From Dietzia timorensis (GTDB taxonomy: Bacteria; Actinomycetota; Actinomycetes; Mycobacteriales; Mycobacteriaceae), in the NCBI RefSeq assembly GCF_001659785.1, contig NZ_CP015961.1, forward strand, positions 3,472,001-3,536,000: a DNA stretch of 64,000 bases, given 5' to 3'. The position numbers and the translations under genes were made by a program. Under the pieces are notes generated by a model. That model was not told the DNA's origin. It was given only the letters and a program-made list of their open reading frames with translations, and searched no databases. Each line of letters opens with the position of its first letter. Position 1 is the first letter of the stretch. Of this stretch, positions 1 through 8,854 are shown in pieces.

Positions 1-220
1 AGGGCCGCAGCCATCTTCTGAGATTTATTTCGCATGATTTTCCCGTCGTCGGTGAACACCGACACATTCATCGGCACGATTTTGTGAAACGTTACTATTT
101 TCTCAGTAGTTATCAATCTTCACCCCCGTAACAGTCGATAACGCCGCCTCGCCGTTGCGCCACAGGGGCCGACCCACTCCGGGTACGGTGGGTCCCACGC
201 CACGGCCACGGGAGACGAAC
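1..220. other. Leading intergenic stretch
   Basis: No gene of its own is supported here. A reading frame on the plus strand closes with TGA at 19-21 and could be the tail of a gene lying outside the window, but six codons are too few to tell. The part from about 20 to 120 is AT-rich compared with its surroundings and would suit a promoter for the gene at 221. Confidence 0.3.
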
Positions 221-697
221 ATGGCGCACACCTGGACTTTTACCCATCGCAGCGAGATCGCCGCCAGCCCTTGCGAAGTGTGGAACCGCGTCGTCACCCC
301 CGAGGGGATCAACGACGAATTGCACCCGTGGTTGTCGATGTCGGTCCCGCGCGGGCACCCGAACCTGACCATCGACACCGTCTCGGTCGGCGTGCCGCTC
401 GGGCGCGCCTGGCTGCGGCTGTTCGGCCTCGTCCCCTTCGACTACGACCTGCTCACCATTGCCGTCCTCGAACCCGGTCGCCGCTTTCGCGAGGAGTCGA
501 CCATGGCCTCCATGCGCGCCTGGGTCCACGACCGCACCGTCGAACCCGCGTCGTCCGGGTCCACGCTGGTCACGGACCGGATCAGTATGACGCCGCGCAT
601 GCTTCTCACCCCCGCCGGTCCGCTCCTGCGCCGAACATTGGAGGCGTTCTTCGCCCATCGCCACAGAAGGTTGGCCGCGCACTTCGCAGCGCGCTGA
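221..697 (+). CDS. SRPBCC-family protein
   Basis: Predicted 158-residue soluble protein of the SRPBCC (START/Bet v1-like) superfamily, whose members bind small hydrophobic ligands in a deep pocket; no ligand can be named. The start is the ATG at 221, following a GGGAGACGA stretch that could serve as ribosome binding site. The N-terminal part, with a 'hrseI.aspcevWnrv' pattern followed by an entry like 'PeGIndELhPW', is typical of these proteins. There is no signal peptide or membrane segment. It converges on the ABC ATPase gene that ends at 727. The family call rests on overall pattern, so a more specific role is not claimed. Confidence 0.7.
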   Translation: MAHTWTFTHRSEIAASPCEVWNRVVTPEGINDELHPWLSMSVPRGHPNLTIDTVSVGVPLGRAWLRLFGLVPFDYDLLTIAVLEPGRRFREESTMASMRAWVHDRTVEPASSGSTLVTDRISMTPRMLLTPAGPLLRRTLEAFFAHRHRRLAAHFAAR

Positions 698-726
698 TCG
701 CGCCGCCGTCTCGCCTTACGAGTCCA

Positions 727-1431
727 CTATCGGCCGAGATACGCGCCGAGGAATCTCGAAATGTAGGGGTCATCGCTGCCGAGCACGGCCGCGGCCTCGT
801 CGTCGGCGATCACTCGGCCATCGCGCAGCATGACGACGCTGTCGACAATCCCCGAGTGGCTCATCAACCCGATATCGCTGGTAATGACGAGGACGGCCGC
901 GCCGGGAACCATCTCGCGCGGGTAGGCGCCGAGGGCGCTCCACAACACCTCGGCGAGGCCATCATCTACAGATGACGAGGGCTCGTCGACGATGAGCAAT
1001 TCCGGGGCCGCGAGGAACCCTGCGGCCAGCGCGGCGCGGTCGATTTCGCCGCCCGAATGCTGCTCGACGTAGAGGTCGAGCCGGTCGGCCGGGTAGAGAG
1101 CGCGGTCGCAGGCGGCCGCGAGATCCGTGCCCCGGGGCTCGGCGATCTCACGCAGTTGCTCACCCACGGTGTGAGAGCTGGAAAACGCGTCGGCTCCGGA
1201 TTGTGGGACGTAGGCGACCGAGGGAACCTCGAGAGTTCCGCTCGCCTCGGCGGTCGCCGGCAGCGTTCCAGCGAGAGCCCTGGCCAGCATCGATTTACCG
1301 CTGCCCGAGTCTCCGAGCAGGGCGGTCACGCTTCCACCGGCGAGGTCTAGCCGCGCGCCGTCAACCACTGTTGCCGACCAGCGGCCGGTGTCGACCCGGA
1401 CCGTCAGGTCCTTCATGCGCGCCACAGACAT
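727..1431 (-). CDS. ABC transporter ATP-binding protein
   Basis: A 234-residue single ATP-binding subunit of an ABC transporter. Walker A is GDSGSGKS near residue 40, Walker B is ELLIVDEP near residue 143, and a switch histidine is replaced or hard to place (the region reads VLVITSDIGL). The signature is unusual: HSGGEIDRA instead of the usual LSGGQ..R. No permease lies next to it; its neighbours are a convergent SRPBCC gene and a divergent HTH gene, so the partner membrane protein must be elsewhere, or the protein acts without one. Start is ATG at 1431; an in-frame ATG at 1416 is an alternative. Confidence 0.8.
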   Translation of the reverse strand: MSVARMKDLTVRVDTGRWSATVVDGARLDLAGGSVTALLGDSGSGKSMLARALAGTLPATAEASGTLEVPSVAYVPQSGADAFSSSHTVGEQLREIAEPRGTDLAAACDRALYPADRLDLYVEQHSGGEIDRAALAAGFLAAPELLIVDEPSSSVDDGLAEVLWSALGAYPREMVPGAAVLVITSDIGLMSHSGIVDSVVMLRDGRVIADDEAAAVLGSDDPYISRFLGAYLGR

Positions 1432-1518
1432 ACCCGCATTCTATGGCGGGAGGGCGAGGTCTGGGGCACATCTTGGAACGCAACCTTCGACTCGATCTCA
1501 CGGTTGTTGTAAACCATT

Positions 1519-1549
1519 GGTTGACACATTCCGTCAACCTTTGGTTGAC
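1519..1549. promoter_or_regulatory. Three GGTTGAC half-sites (probable operator)
   Basis: GGTTGAC occurs at 1519-1525 and 1543-1549, and its inverse GTCAACC at 1533-1539. The first two form an inverted repeat with a 7-base spacer; the third follows 3 bases later. The cluster ends 8 bases before the ATG of the HTH protein at 1557, so it most likely binds that protein or another repressor. A TTGACA hexamer at 1521 may be a -35 element inside the operator. Confidence 0.55.
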
Positions 1550-1556
1550 TACGGCC

Positions 1557-2123
1557 ATGGATGAAATCGCGAAGGCGCAGCGCGCGGTCGATCGCGCCAG
1601 AGAACAATTGACCGCCACCGTTCGAGAGGCCCGGAGCAACGGGCGAACGTGGGCCGAGATCGGAGACGAGCTCGGCATGAGCCGCCAGGCGGCGTTCAAA
1701 CGATTCGGAGAAGTCACCAACCCGGCCAATGGCCAGAAGATCACAGGAGGATCCATGACCGTCGCACAGATTCAACAGTTCACCGAGAAGGTCTTCGATC
1801 ACATCGGCGCTGGAGAACTCGACGAGCTCGAACAGCTCATCCACCCCGACGCCAGGAAGGAATTGTCCCAAGAGGTGATTGCCGAAACCTGGGCCAAGGT
1901 GCTCAGTGAGATCGGCGGCAAGGAGTCCTACGAGGACACCCACGTCGTCGTGCCCGCAGGCGATCGAATTGAAGATGGTGACAGCGTTCTGGGAACCGTT
2001 GTCGGCGTCACCACGGTGAACTGCGAAGCCGGTGAGGTTATGGGACGTGTCGCCGTGGACGAAAAGCAGCGAATCGTCGGTCTGCTGATCGTACCTACCG
2101 ACCACAGTCCGCTCCCCTTCTAG
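1557..2123 (+). CDS. HTH protein with DUF3887-like domain
   Basis: A 188-residue protein with two parts. Residues about 1-52 are a coiled segment leading into a helix-turn-helix (RTWAEIGDELGMSRQAAFKR), of the kind that reads 'is the region organised as a site'. Residues about 65-188 resemble DUF3887, a small alpha/beta domain, in a pattern where FTEKVFDHIGAGELDELEQL begins the domain. It looks like a one-component regulator in which the second domain senses something unknown. The start at 1557 follows directly on three GGTTGAC half-sites, which suggests autoregulation. It ends 4 bases inside the convergent acetyltransferase gene. Confidence 0.7.
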   Translation: MDEIAKAQRAVDRAREQLTATVREARSNGRTWAEIGDELGMSRQAAFKRFGEVTNPANGQKITGGSMTVAQIQQFTEKVFDHIGAGELDELEQLIHPDARKELSQEVIAETWAKVLSEIGGKESYEDTHVVVPAGDRIEDGDSVLGTVVGVTTVNCEAGEVMGRVAVDEKQRIVGLLIVPTDHSPLPF

Positions 2124-2719
2124 GCGGAGGGGACGACCTCGCGCACGACCTTCGCCGGCGAACCGACGGCGAGCGAGTTTTCAGGGACGTCCTTGGTGAC
2201 CACGGAGGCCGCGGTGATCACCGCGCCGTCGCCGATCGTCACCCCGGGGAGGATCGTGCAGTTCGCGCCCACCCAGACCTTTTTGCCGATGGTGACGGCG
2301 GCGGGGTGCATGTCCGCCCGCTTGGCCGGATCCATGTCGTGGTTGAGCGTCGCGATGAGCACGTTGTGTCCGATGAGCGCGCCGTCGCCGATGGTGATCC
2401 CGCCTTGGTCCTGGAACTTGCAGCCCATGTTGATGAACACGTCGCGACCGAAATGGATGTTCTTGCCGAAGTCGGAGTAGAAGGGCGGGAACAGGCTGAC
2501 ACTGTCGTCGACCTGTTCCCCGACGAGTTCGGACAGCAACGCCCGCACCCCGGCCTGGTCGTGGTAGGAACCGTTGAGTTCCGTGGCCACGCGAATCGCC
2601 TCCTGCGAGACGCCGTGCATCGCCAAGTGCAGATCGCTGCCACCGATGATGGTCTCGCCGGCGCGCAGGGCGGAGATGAGGTCCGCGACGGGGGCGGGCG
2701 ATCCGTTGTCCGAGCTCAT
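2120..2719 (-). CDS. Sugar O-acetyltransferase (LacA/Maa type, hexapeptide repeat)
   Basis: A 199-residue acetyl-CoA-dependent acetyltransferase of the left-handed beta-helix family that contains LacA and maltose O-acetyltransferase. The hexapeptide turns run from about residue 90 to 190, with ITIGDGALIGHN, the catalytic-type histidine in LNHDMD, KVWVGANCTILPGVTIGDG and the usual C-terminal VGSPAKVV. It is the last gene of a run in the same direction with the dehydrogenase (ends 2756) and the XRE regulator, and probably belongs to their operon. The substrate is unknown; many relatives act on small sugars or thiols. Its 3' end overlaps the convergent HTH gene by 4 bases. Confidence 0.85.
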   Translation of the reverse strand: MSSDNGSPAPVADLISALRAGETIIGGSDLHLAMHGVSQEAIRVATELNGSYHDQAGVRALLSELVGEQVDDSVSLFPPFYSDFGKNIHFGRDVFINMGCKFQDQGGITIGDGALIGHNVLIATLNHDMDPAKRADMHPAAVTIGKKVWVGANCTILPGVTIGDGAVITAASVVTKDVPENSLAVGSPAKVVREVVPSA

Positions 2720-2755
2720 GTCGTTCCCTTCTTCTCGATCCTCACGCGGCCGGTT

Positions 2756-3778
2756 CTACGGCCGCAGCAGCACCTTGATCGCTTCGCGGTTGTCCATGGC
2801 CTCGTAGCCGCGCGCCGCCTCGGCCAGCGGTAGCTCCATGTTGAAGACCTTGCCGGGCTCGATGGTGCGATTCCAGATGAGATCGATGAGTTCGGGCAGG
2901 TAGCGGCGTACCGGGGCCGGTCCGCCGTGTAGGTGCACGAGGCCGAAGAACAGCTCTCCGCCCGGAAGCTCGACGTCGTGGGACACGCCGACGTAGCCGA
3001 TCGATCCGCCGGGGCGGGTCGAGCGAACAGCCTGCATCATCGACTCCTGCGTGCCCACCGCCTCGATCGTGGCGTGCGCGCCGAGACCGTCGGTGAGCTC
3101 CTTGATTTTCGCCACGCCCTCGGCCCCGCGCTCGGCGACGATGTCGGTGGCGCCGAACTCGCGGGCCAGCTGCTGGCGGGGCTCGTGGCGGCTCATGGCG
3201 ATGATCTTCTCGGCGCCCATCTGCTTGGCCGCGAGAATGCCCATCAGCCCCACGGCGCCGTCGCCGACGACCGCGACCGTCTTGCCGGGACCGGCACCTG
3301 CGGCGTCAGCGGCGAACCATCCCGTTCCGAGCACGTCCGAGGCGGCGAGGAGGGACGGGACGAGGTCGTCATCGGGCTTGCCCGGGAGCGCAACGAGGGT
3401 GCCGTCGGCGTGCGGGATGCGGGCGTATTCGGCCTGCGTGCCGATCTCGCCGTCGACGAACACGGCGTTGACACAGCGCGACTGGTAACCGGCCTCGCAG
3501 ATCTCGCACGTGTTGTCGGAGATGACGAACGAGCCGACGACGTAGTCGCCGGGGGACACGGTAGTGACGTCGTCGCCGACGGATTCGACCTGGCCGACAT
3601 ACTCGTGGCCCATCTTCTGGTGGTCGGGCTGGTCGTAGCCGCGGTAGGGCCATAGGTCCGAGCCGCACACACACGCCGCGATGATCTTGATGACGGCGTC
3701 GGTCGGCTGCTCGACCCGCGGATCCGGGCGCTCCTCGAATCGGACGTCGCCCTTGCCGTGCATGATGATTCCGCGCAT
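2756..3778 (-). CDS. Zinc-dependent alcohol dehydrogenase family protein
   Basis: A 340-residue medium-chain dehydrogenase/reductase, predicted to be an NAD(P)-dependent oxidoreductase. It has the catalytic zinc residues in CGSDLWPYRG and the GHE motif, and a Rossmann motif VVGDGAVGLMG. The structural zinc loop is odd: where C-x2-C-x2-C-x7-C is usual, the sequence reads D-x2-C-x2-C-x7-C (DNTCEICEAGYQSRC), so one ligand is aspartate. The ATG at 3778 shares one base with the TAA stop of the XRE regulator upstream, so the two genes are translationally coupled. Substrate unknown. Confidence 0.85.
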   Translation of the reverse strand: MRGIIMHGKGDVRFEERPDPRVEQPTDAVIKIIAACVCGSDLWPYRGYDQPDHQKMGHEYVGQVESVGDDVTTVSPGDYVVGSFVISDNTCEICEAGYQSRCVNAVFVDGEIGTQAEYARIPHADGTLVALPGKPDDDLVPSLLAASDVLGTGWFAADAAGAGPGKTVAVVGDGAVGLMGILAAKQMGAEKIIAMSRHEPRQQLAREFGATDIVAERGAEGVAKIKELTDGLGAHATIEAVGTQESMMQAVRSTRPGGSIGYVGVSHDVELPGGELFFGLVHLHGGPAPVRRYLPELIDLIWNRTIEPGKVFNMELPLAEAARGYEAMDNREAIKVLLRP

Positions 3779-4728
3779 TAGTGCTCCTTCGAGTCGTTGG
3801 TTGTCGCTTCCCGTGCCCGCGGGCCGACCGCGTCCGCGGGGAACTCCGCGGCGGGCTGGCTCCACGCGCCCAGGAGCTGAAGTTTGTCGTGGTCCGCCGA
3901 ACCGATCGGCGCGCTATAGACGTAGAGGTTCAAGCCGGCGTCGGCGGTGACTCCGAGTTCTTCGAACCTCAGCTCCATCTCGCCGACCTCGGGGTGAGCG
4001 AATCGTTTCGTGCCTGCGCCGTGAATCCGCACATCGTGCTCGGCCCATAGCCGCGCAAAGTCCTCGCTCCCCGTGGCAAGTTCGCCGACGAGGTTCTGCA
4101 GAGTGCTGTCGTTCGGTGCGATTCCAGTCTCGGTGCGCATCACGCCGACACACATCCGGGCCATCGACTCCCAATCCGGATAGAAGTCGCGGGAAGCGGG
4201 GTCGAGGAACTGAAACCTGGCGAGGTTCGGCGTGCGACCGCCGGAGCCGATCACCGGCGAGTAAAACGCTCGGCCGAGAGAATTTATGGCGACGATGTCC
4301 TGATAGGAGTTCCGCACGAAAGCCACGGCATCGGTGATCGAATCGACGACGCCGCGGAGCCCCGGACGCACCTGGGCGGTCGCCGCGGCACGCCCACGCC
4401 TCCGCCCCGAGGTGGGGATGCCGTCGACGGCGCGCGCCAGGTCGAGAAGGTGCGCATGCTCGGCCTCGTCGAGCTGCAGCGCGCGGGCGACCGCGTCGAG
4501 GATCGAGCGGGAGGCTCCGGCGAGGGCACCGCGCTCGAGCTTCGCGTAGTACTCGGGACTGATCCCGGCCAGATCGGCTACTTCGCCCCTGCGAAGCCCG
4601 GGGACACGGCGCTCACCATGCGTAGCGATCCCCGCCTGCTCCGGGGTGATCTTCCCGCGTCGGGACATGAGGAACTCACGCACGGCACCCTTGCCTGCCG
4701 CGATTCCTGTGTGATCTCGTGCCGCCAT
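3778..4728 (-). CDS. XRE-family regulator with MmyB ligand-binding domain
   Basis: A 316-residue transcription regulator. Residues about 14-85 are a helix-turn-helix domain with the pattern GLRRGEVADLAGISPEYYAK, the hallmark of the MmyB group common in actinobacteria. Residues about 115-290 are the MmyB PAS-like domain, which binds a lipid-like ligand in characterised members. It is first in a run with the dehydrogenase and acetyltransferase genes, overlapping the dehydrogenase start by one base, and probably controls this operon. The start ATG at 4728 gives the usual length. Confidence 0.88.
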   Translation of the reverse strand: MAARDHTGIAAGKGAVREFLMSRRGKITPEQAGIATHGERRVPGLRRGEVADLAGISPEYYAKLERGALAGASRSILDAVARALQLDEAEHAHLLDLARAVDGIPTSGRRRGRAAATAQVRPGLRGVVDSITDAVAFVRNSYQDIVAINSLGRAFYSPVIGSGGRTPNLARFQFLDPASRDFYPDWESMARMCVGVMRTETGIAPNDSTLQNLVGELATGSEDFARLWAEHDVRIHGAGTKRFAHPEVGEMELRFEELGVTADAGLNLYVYSAPIGSADHDKLQLLGAWSQPAAEFPADAVGPRAREATTNDSKEH

Positions 4729-4810
4729 GTCCCCACCATAAACGGGCTGCGCGGCTCGTGGGATGCCCTCTCAGTGCACCCCAGAAAGCATCGTCGTGCC
4801 CCGGGGTGGA

Positions 4811-6649
4811 TCAGGCGATCTCGAGCGTCGGCGCGTACATGTCGATCCAGTGGTAGAGATCGAGCGTCCGATCCATTTGGTTTCGCAATTCTCCGGTCAC
4901 GGCCTCGGGCTCGGTGGCGCACATCGCTCGCACCGCTTCCCGGTCGACGATGTCGAATACGGCGCTGTCCTCGGAAATGACGTCGGCGAGCTGTTTCTGC
5001 AGGGCCTTCGCGTAATTGGTGTCCTGCGTCGACGGGTAGGGGCTCTTGGTCCGGTCGACAACGGACTGCGGCAGCACATGTTTCGTCGCCGCACGCAGGA
5101 GACTCTTCTCGCGCCCGTCAAAGGTCTTGAAGGACCACGGGGTGTTGTAGACGTACTCGACCAGCCGGTGGTCACAGAAGGGAACGCGCACCTCCAGTCC
5201 CGTGGCCATCGATGTGCGGTCCTTACGGTCGAGCAGCATCCTCACGAAACGTGTCAGGTGGAGATGGCACACCTCCCTCATCTTGCGTTCCGACGCGGAT
5301 TCGCCATCCACCTTCGGCACCGCGGCGAGTGCGCTTCGGTACTCGTCGGCGATATAGCTGTCGAAGTCGAGCTTCTTTCCGAGTTCCGGATTGAGCATCG
5401 CGGTTCGCGACTGCATCTGCGTGCCCGCGAACGCCATCCAGGGGAATGTCTCGGCTTGCTGCGCGGTGGGGTCGAAGAACCACCGGTAGCCGCCGAACAC
5501 CTCGTCCGCCGATTCGCCGGACAGGGCCACGGTCGACTTTTCGCGGATCGCCTTGAACAACAGCAGCAACGAATTGTCCATGTCGCCGAGGCCGGCCGGG
5601 ATGTCGCGGGCGGCGATCACTTCGCGGCGTACGGCGGGATCGGTGAGCTCCGCCGCGTCGAGCACGACATCTCGGTGGCTCGAGCCGACGTGGCGTGCGA
5701 CGTCACGGATGAACGGCGAGTCCGGGGTGTCGCGCATGCCATCGGGCTGGAAGTTCTCTTCCTGGTCGGTGAAGTCGACCGCGTAGCTATTGACGCTCAG
5801 CCCTTCGCCCCGCAGCCGGTTGGCGGCAAGTCCCGTCAGAGCACTGGAATCCAACCCACCCGAGAGAAGCACGCACCGAGGTACGTCGGCGATCAGCTGT
5901 CTATCGACAATGTCGGTCATCAGGTCCCGGACGTGGGAGATCGTGGTGTCGAGATCGTCGGTGTGCTCGTACGCGGGAAGAGTCCAATAAGTTCTCGCCC
6001 GGGCGCCCTCACGATCGACGGTGACGATAGATCCCGGTTCGACCTCACGAATGTGGCTCCACAGCGCCCATCCAGGGGTTTTCGTCATGGCGAAGAGTTC
6101 TCGCAGGCCATCGACGTCGACAGTGTGGGGAACCAAAGGGTTGGCGAGGATCGCCTTGGGCTCCGAACCGAACACCACGCCGTCATCGGTCTCGGAGTAG
6201 TAGAACGGCTTGATCCCGAGTCGGTCACGCACCATGACGAGTTTCTCTTCGCGCCCATCCCACACGGCGAACGCGTACATGCCGTTGAGCCGCTCGGCGA
6301 CGGACGATCCCCATTGCAGGTATCCATGAAGAACGACCTCGGTGTCGCTATCGGTGTCGAAATGATGTCCGAGGCGAGCAAGTTCCTCGCGGAGCTCGCG
6401 GAAGTTATAGGCCTCGCCGCTGTAGACGATGGCGACGTCTCCAGACGGCGTCCGCACGTTCATCGGTTGTTTACCGAGCGGGAGATCGATGATCGCCAAG
6501 CGCCTGTGGCCGAGCCCGACGTGAGTGTCGACGTAGGTGCCCGCATCATCCGGCCCTCGATACTGCATGGTCGTGGTCATGTCCTCGACGATCTTGCGCT
6601 GGGACGTGATGTCACGGTCGAAACCGACCCATCCGGCGATTCCGCACAT
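4811..6649 (-). CDS. asnB: Asparagine synthase (glutamine-hydrolysing)
   Basis: A 612-residue two-domain amidotransferase making asparagine from aspartate, glutamine and ATP, or an equivalent amidation of another acid. Cys2 of MCGIAGWVG is the N-terminal nucleophile of the glutaminase domain (about residues 2-210), with the RGPDD motif. The synthetase domain from about 230 carries the pyrophosphate loop LLSGGLDSS. In corynebacteria a homologue, LtsA, is known to amidate wall material, and this protein could do the same; the sequence does not decide. It has its own upstream palindrome (6708-6723) and stands alone between a divergent-free gap and the XRE operon. Confidence 0.88.
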   Translation of the reverse strand: MCGIAGWVGFDRDITSQRKIVEDMTTTMQYRGPDDAGTYVDTHVGLGHRRLAIIDLPLGKQPMNVRTPSGDVAIVYSGEAYNFRELREELARLGHHFDTDSDTEVVLHGYLQWGSSVAERLNGMYAFAVWDGREEKLVMVRDRLGIKPFYYSETDDGVVFGSEPKAILANPLVPHTVDVDGLRELFAMTKTPGWALWSHIREVEPGSIVTVDREGARARTYWTLPAYEHTDDLDTTISHVRDLMTDIVDRQLIADVPRCVLLSGGLDSSALTGLAANRLRGEGLSVNSYAVDFTDQEENFQPDGMRDTPDSPFIRDVARHVGSSHRDVVLDAAELTDPAVRREVIAARDIPAGLGDMDNSLLLLFKAIREKSTVALSGESADEVFGGYRWFFDPTAQQAETFPWMAFAGTQMQSRTAMLNPELGKKLDFDSYIADEYRSALAAVPKVDGESASERKMREVCHLHLTRFVRMLLDRKDRTSMATGLEVRVPFCDHRLVEYVYNTPWSFKTFDGREKSLLRAATKHVLPQSVVDRTKSPYPSTQDTNYAKALQKQLADVISEDSAVFDIVDREAVRAMCATEPEAVTGELRNQMDRTLDLYHWIDMYAPTLEIA

Positions 6650-6691
6650 GGTGCCTCCTCACTACCGGCGACCCTAGGGGCCGACGGCACA

Positions 6692-6723
6692 ATAGAATAT
6701 AGATAGAGAATCTATGTAGATTC
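6692..6723. promoter_or_regulatory. Palindrome in the asnB promoter region
   Basis: GAATCTA-TG-TAGATTC at 6708-6723 is a perfect 7+7 inverted repeat, and an overlapping TAGAT...ATCTA pair lies just to its left (about 6700-6714), giving three ATCTA-type half-sites. It is 59 bases upstream of the asnB ATG. On the minus strand a TATATT hexamer at about 6695-6700 could be the -10 box, placing the palindrome over the -35 region, as expected for a repressor site. Confidence 0.5.
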
Positions 6724-6842
6724 CGCCGACTGGTATACCACCATTTCCAGATGGCTCTTCCGGGATGCGTCCAGCGAGGGGAGATAAGGCGACTCTTCTC
6801 GTCACGCCGTGTCAGCGACAGCACTTAGCCGACGGACGATAC

Positions 6843-6885
6843 GAAAAAGGGCCGCCCCGGGGACGGTGATCCCCTGGGGCGGCCC
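6843..6885 (-). terminator. Rho-independent terminator of the phosphoesterase gene
   Basis: GGGCCGCCCC at 6849-6858 pairs with GGGGCGGCCC at 6876-6885, and in the minus-strand transcript the stem is followed by TTTTT. It lies about 30 bases past the stop of the gene that ends at 6917. Confidence 0.88.
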
Positions 6886-6916
6886 AGTTGGGATTACTTC
6901 AGTTGTGCTCGGGCAG

Positions 6917-8854
6917 TTACTCGCCCTCGCCCTCACCGCTCACGGTGAACGTGAACGTTTCGGTGTACTCGTTGCCGTAGCTGTCGGTGGCGGTGATGTC
7001 GGCGGTGTGCTCGCCGGCCTCGAGATCCTCAGGCAGCGCGATGCGCCACAGGTGGGGGCTCGACTGTGCGACGGCACCTGTGCTCGACAGGTTGTGGGAC
7101 GCCGATACCGGGTCGGTGAATTCCCAGCCCTTGTTGAGCGCCTCGCCCGTGAACGGCTGGGTGTGCTCGGCGTCGACCGCCTCGCCGCCGTCGAGAGCAA
7201 TCTTCACGTCGGAATTCGTCGCACCGGAGAAGAAGCTCGTGGTCAGCCACGAATCCTTGCCCAGCTCATCAGAGGTGATGACGTCGGTCTCCACAGGTCC
7301 CGGGCCGTCGCCCTCCTTCTTGTCGTCCTGCCACTTCTGAGCCTTCTCGGCCCACTCGCGCCAGGACGGCGAGTTGAGTCCGGTGAGGAACTGGCGGTCC
7401 TGCGGCTCGTTGCGAACGGTGTAGTAGTCGGTCAGCTCGTTGCCGGCCAGCTCGAGGGTGAGCACACCGGGCTCGGCGGCGTCGGAGGTGTAGGCATGCG
7501 GGACGCCATTCTCATTGAGCTCGCCGGAGTACCACGAGCCGGACACGGCACCGGCGACGATCTGGTCGACCGGCAGCTCGTCGACGCCATCCTTGGCCCA
7601 GTCCGCGCTCTTATCGCCCTTGCGCAGGTGCTCCAGGGTGTGCGTGTGCCCGCCGATGGTCGTCGCGTTCGGGAATTCCGCGAGGATGTCATACAGCTCG
7701 GTTGCGTTGTCGGTGACGACGCCCGAGTAGTTGACGATCGGCGCGTGCGCGTTGACGACGATCCGCTTGCCCGGATCGACCGACTCGAGGTCGTTCTTCA
7801 GCCATTCGAGCTGCTCGTCGGTGATCGCCTCGGTGTAGCCGCCGTTCTTGCCGTCTTCCTTCGCACCCTTGTAGATGATGTTGTCGAGGGACACGAAGTG
7901 TGTCTCGCCGACCTCGTAGGAGTAATACGGCGCGCCGAAGGCCTGGCGGTAGGTGTCGAGAGCCTGCTCGTCGTCCTTCGCGTCGTAGTCCATGTCGTGG
8001 TTGCCCGGGAGCGCGCGGATCGGACCGTTGGCGTTCTCGTAGAGTTCGCGCAGGTCGGGATTGAGCGACAGGTCGTCGCCCACGTTGTCGCCGAGCAGAA
8101 GCAGGCCACAGCTGGCGTAGTCGTTGCGCGCCATGAGATCGGCAACGGCGCCCTTGCGCGCGTACTCGACCTCTTCCTTGTCGTAGGTCTGCGTGTCCGA
8201 GGCGACCGGGCAGGTCTGCTCGGGAAGCGCGGTCTGCGCCGACTTCGCCATCGGGAAGTTCACGGCCTTCGGGGTCTCGCCGGTCGGCTCGAGCCCGCCG
8301 AACTTGAGGTCGGTCGACCCCTCCGGCGAGTGGTTGTAGCTGAACTGTGCGAAGTTCTGGCTATCGACCGGAACCTGGTAGCCGGCCGGCTGCGTCGCGA
8401 ATGCGGTGAAGTGCTCGCGGACGGGCAGTTCGTAGCGCCCCTCTGCATCCGTAATGACGACATCGACGCCGTTGGACACCTGAACGCCCTCGATGCCCGC
8501 CTCGTCGCCGTCAAGGGTGGAGTTCTTGTTGACGTCGTCGAACACCTGGCCCGTGAGGGTCTCCGGGTCGTCGGCTTCCCCATCGACGACCTGGACACTA
8601 CCTTCGTAGAGCCCCTCGTTCTCCGACTGCCCGGCACCGGGCAGCGAGCCGGTGGCCGAGCCGAGCGAGCCGCCTGGCAGTCCCTCGATCGAACCCTGTA
8701 GCTCGGTGGAGCTGGTGGGGATGGATGACGTCGGAGCGGCGGTGGCCGGCGTGGCCAGCAAGGTCACAGCTGCCGCAAAGGACAGCCCCGTGGCGGCCGC
8801 GCGCCGCCCGGTGGTGAAGAACCCGCCTGGGCGGCGGGGATTGTGCAGTGGCAT
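6917..8854 (-). CDS. Secreted calcineurin-like phosphoesterase
   Basis: A 645-residue exported metallophosphoesterase. The ATG at 8854 follows AGGAG by 7 bases and opens a signal sequence with a twin-arginine-like GRRAAATG and an AXA-type cleavage region (ATPATAAP). About residues 80-165 form an SdrD/carboxypeptidase-regulatory-like beta domain (GQVFDDVNKN.TLDGDE). The phosphoesterase core follows, with metal-binding motifs GDNVGDD, GNHDMD, NAHAP and GGHTHT, and a C-terminal beta domain from about 500 onward. This three-part layout is known for bacterial surface or secreted phosphoesterases. The substrate is not known. A strong terminator follows. Confidence 0.88.
   Translation of the reverse strand: MPLHNPRRPGGFFTTGRRAAATGLSFAAAVTLLATPATAAPTSSIPTSSTELQGSIEGLPGGSLGSATGSLPGAGQSENEGLYEGSVQVVDGEADDPETLTGQVFDDVNKNSTLDGDEAGIEGVQVSNGVDVVITDAEGRYELPVREHFTAFATQPAGYQVPVDSQNFAQFSYNHSPEGSTDLKFGGLEPTGETPKAVNFPMAKSAQTALPEQTCPVASDTQTYDKEEVEYARKGAVADLMARNDYASCGLLLLGDNVGDDLSLNPDLRELYENANGPIRALPGNHDMDYDAKDDEQALDTYRQAFGAPYYSYEVGETHFVSLDNIIYKGAKEDGKNGGYTEAITDEQLEWLKNDLESVDPGKRIVVNAHAPIVNYSGVVTDNATELYDILAEFPNATTIGGHTHTLEHLRKGDKSADWAKDGVDELPVDQIVAGAVSGSWYSGELNENGVPHAYTSDAAEPGVLTLELAGNELTDYYTVRNEPQDRQFLTGLNSPSWREWAEKAQKWQDDKKEGDGPGPVETDVITSDELGKDSWLTTSFFSGATNSDVKIALDGGEAVDAEHTQPFTGEALNKGWEFTDPVSASHNLSSTGAVAQSSPHLWRIALPEDLEAGEHTADITATDSYGNEYTETFTFTVSGEGEGE

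Noticed and set aside
4763-8701. Very long open frames opposite asnB and the phosphoesterase gene
   Set aside because: They lie antisense to clear genes and show arginine-, valine- and aspartate-rich composition expected from the GC-rich opposite strand.
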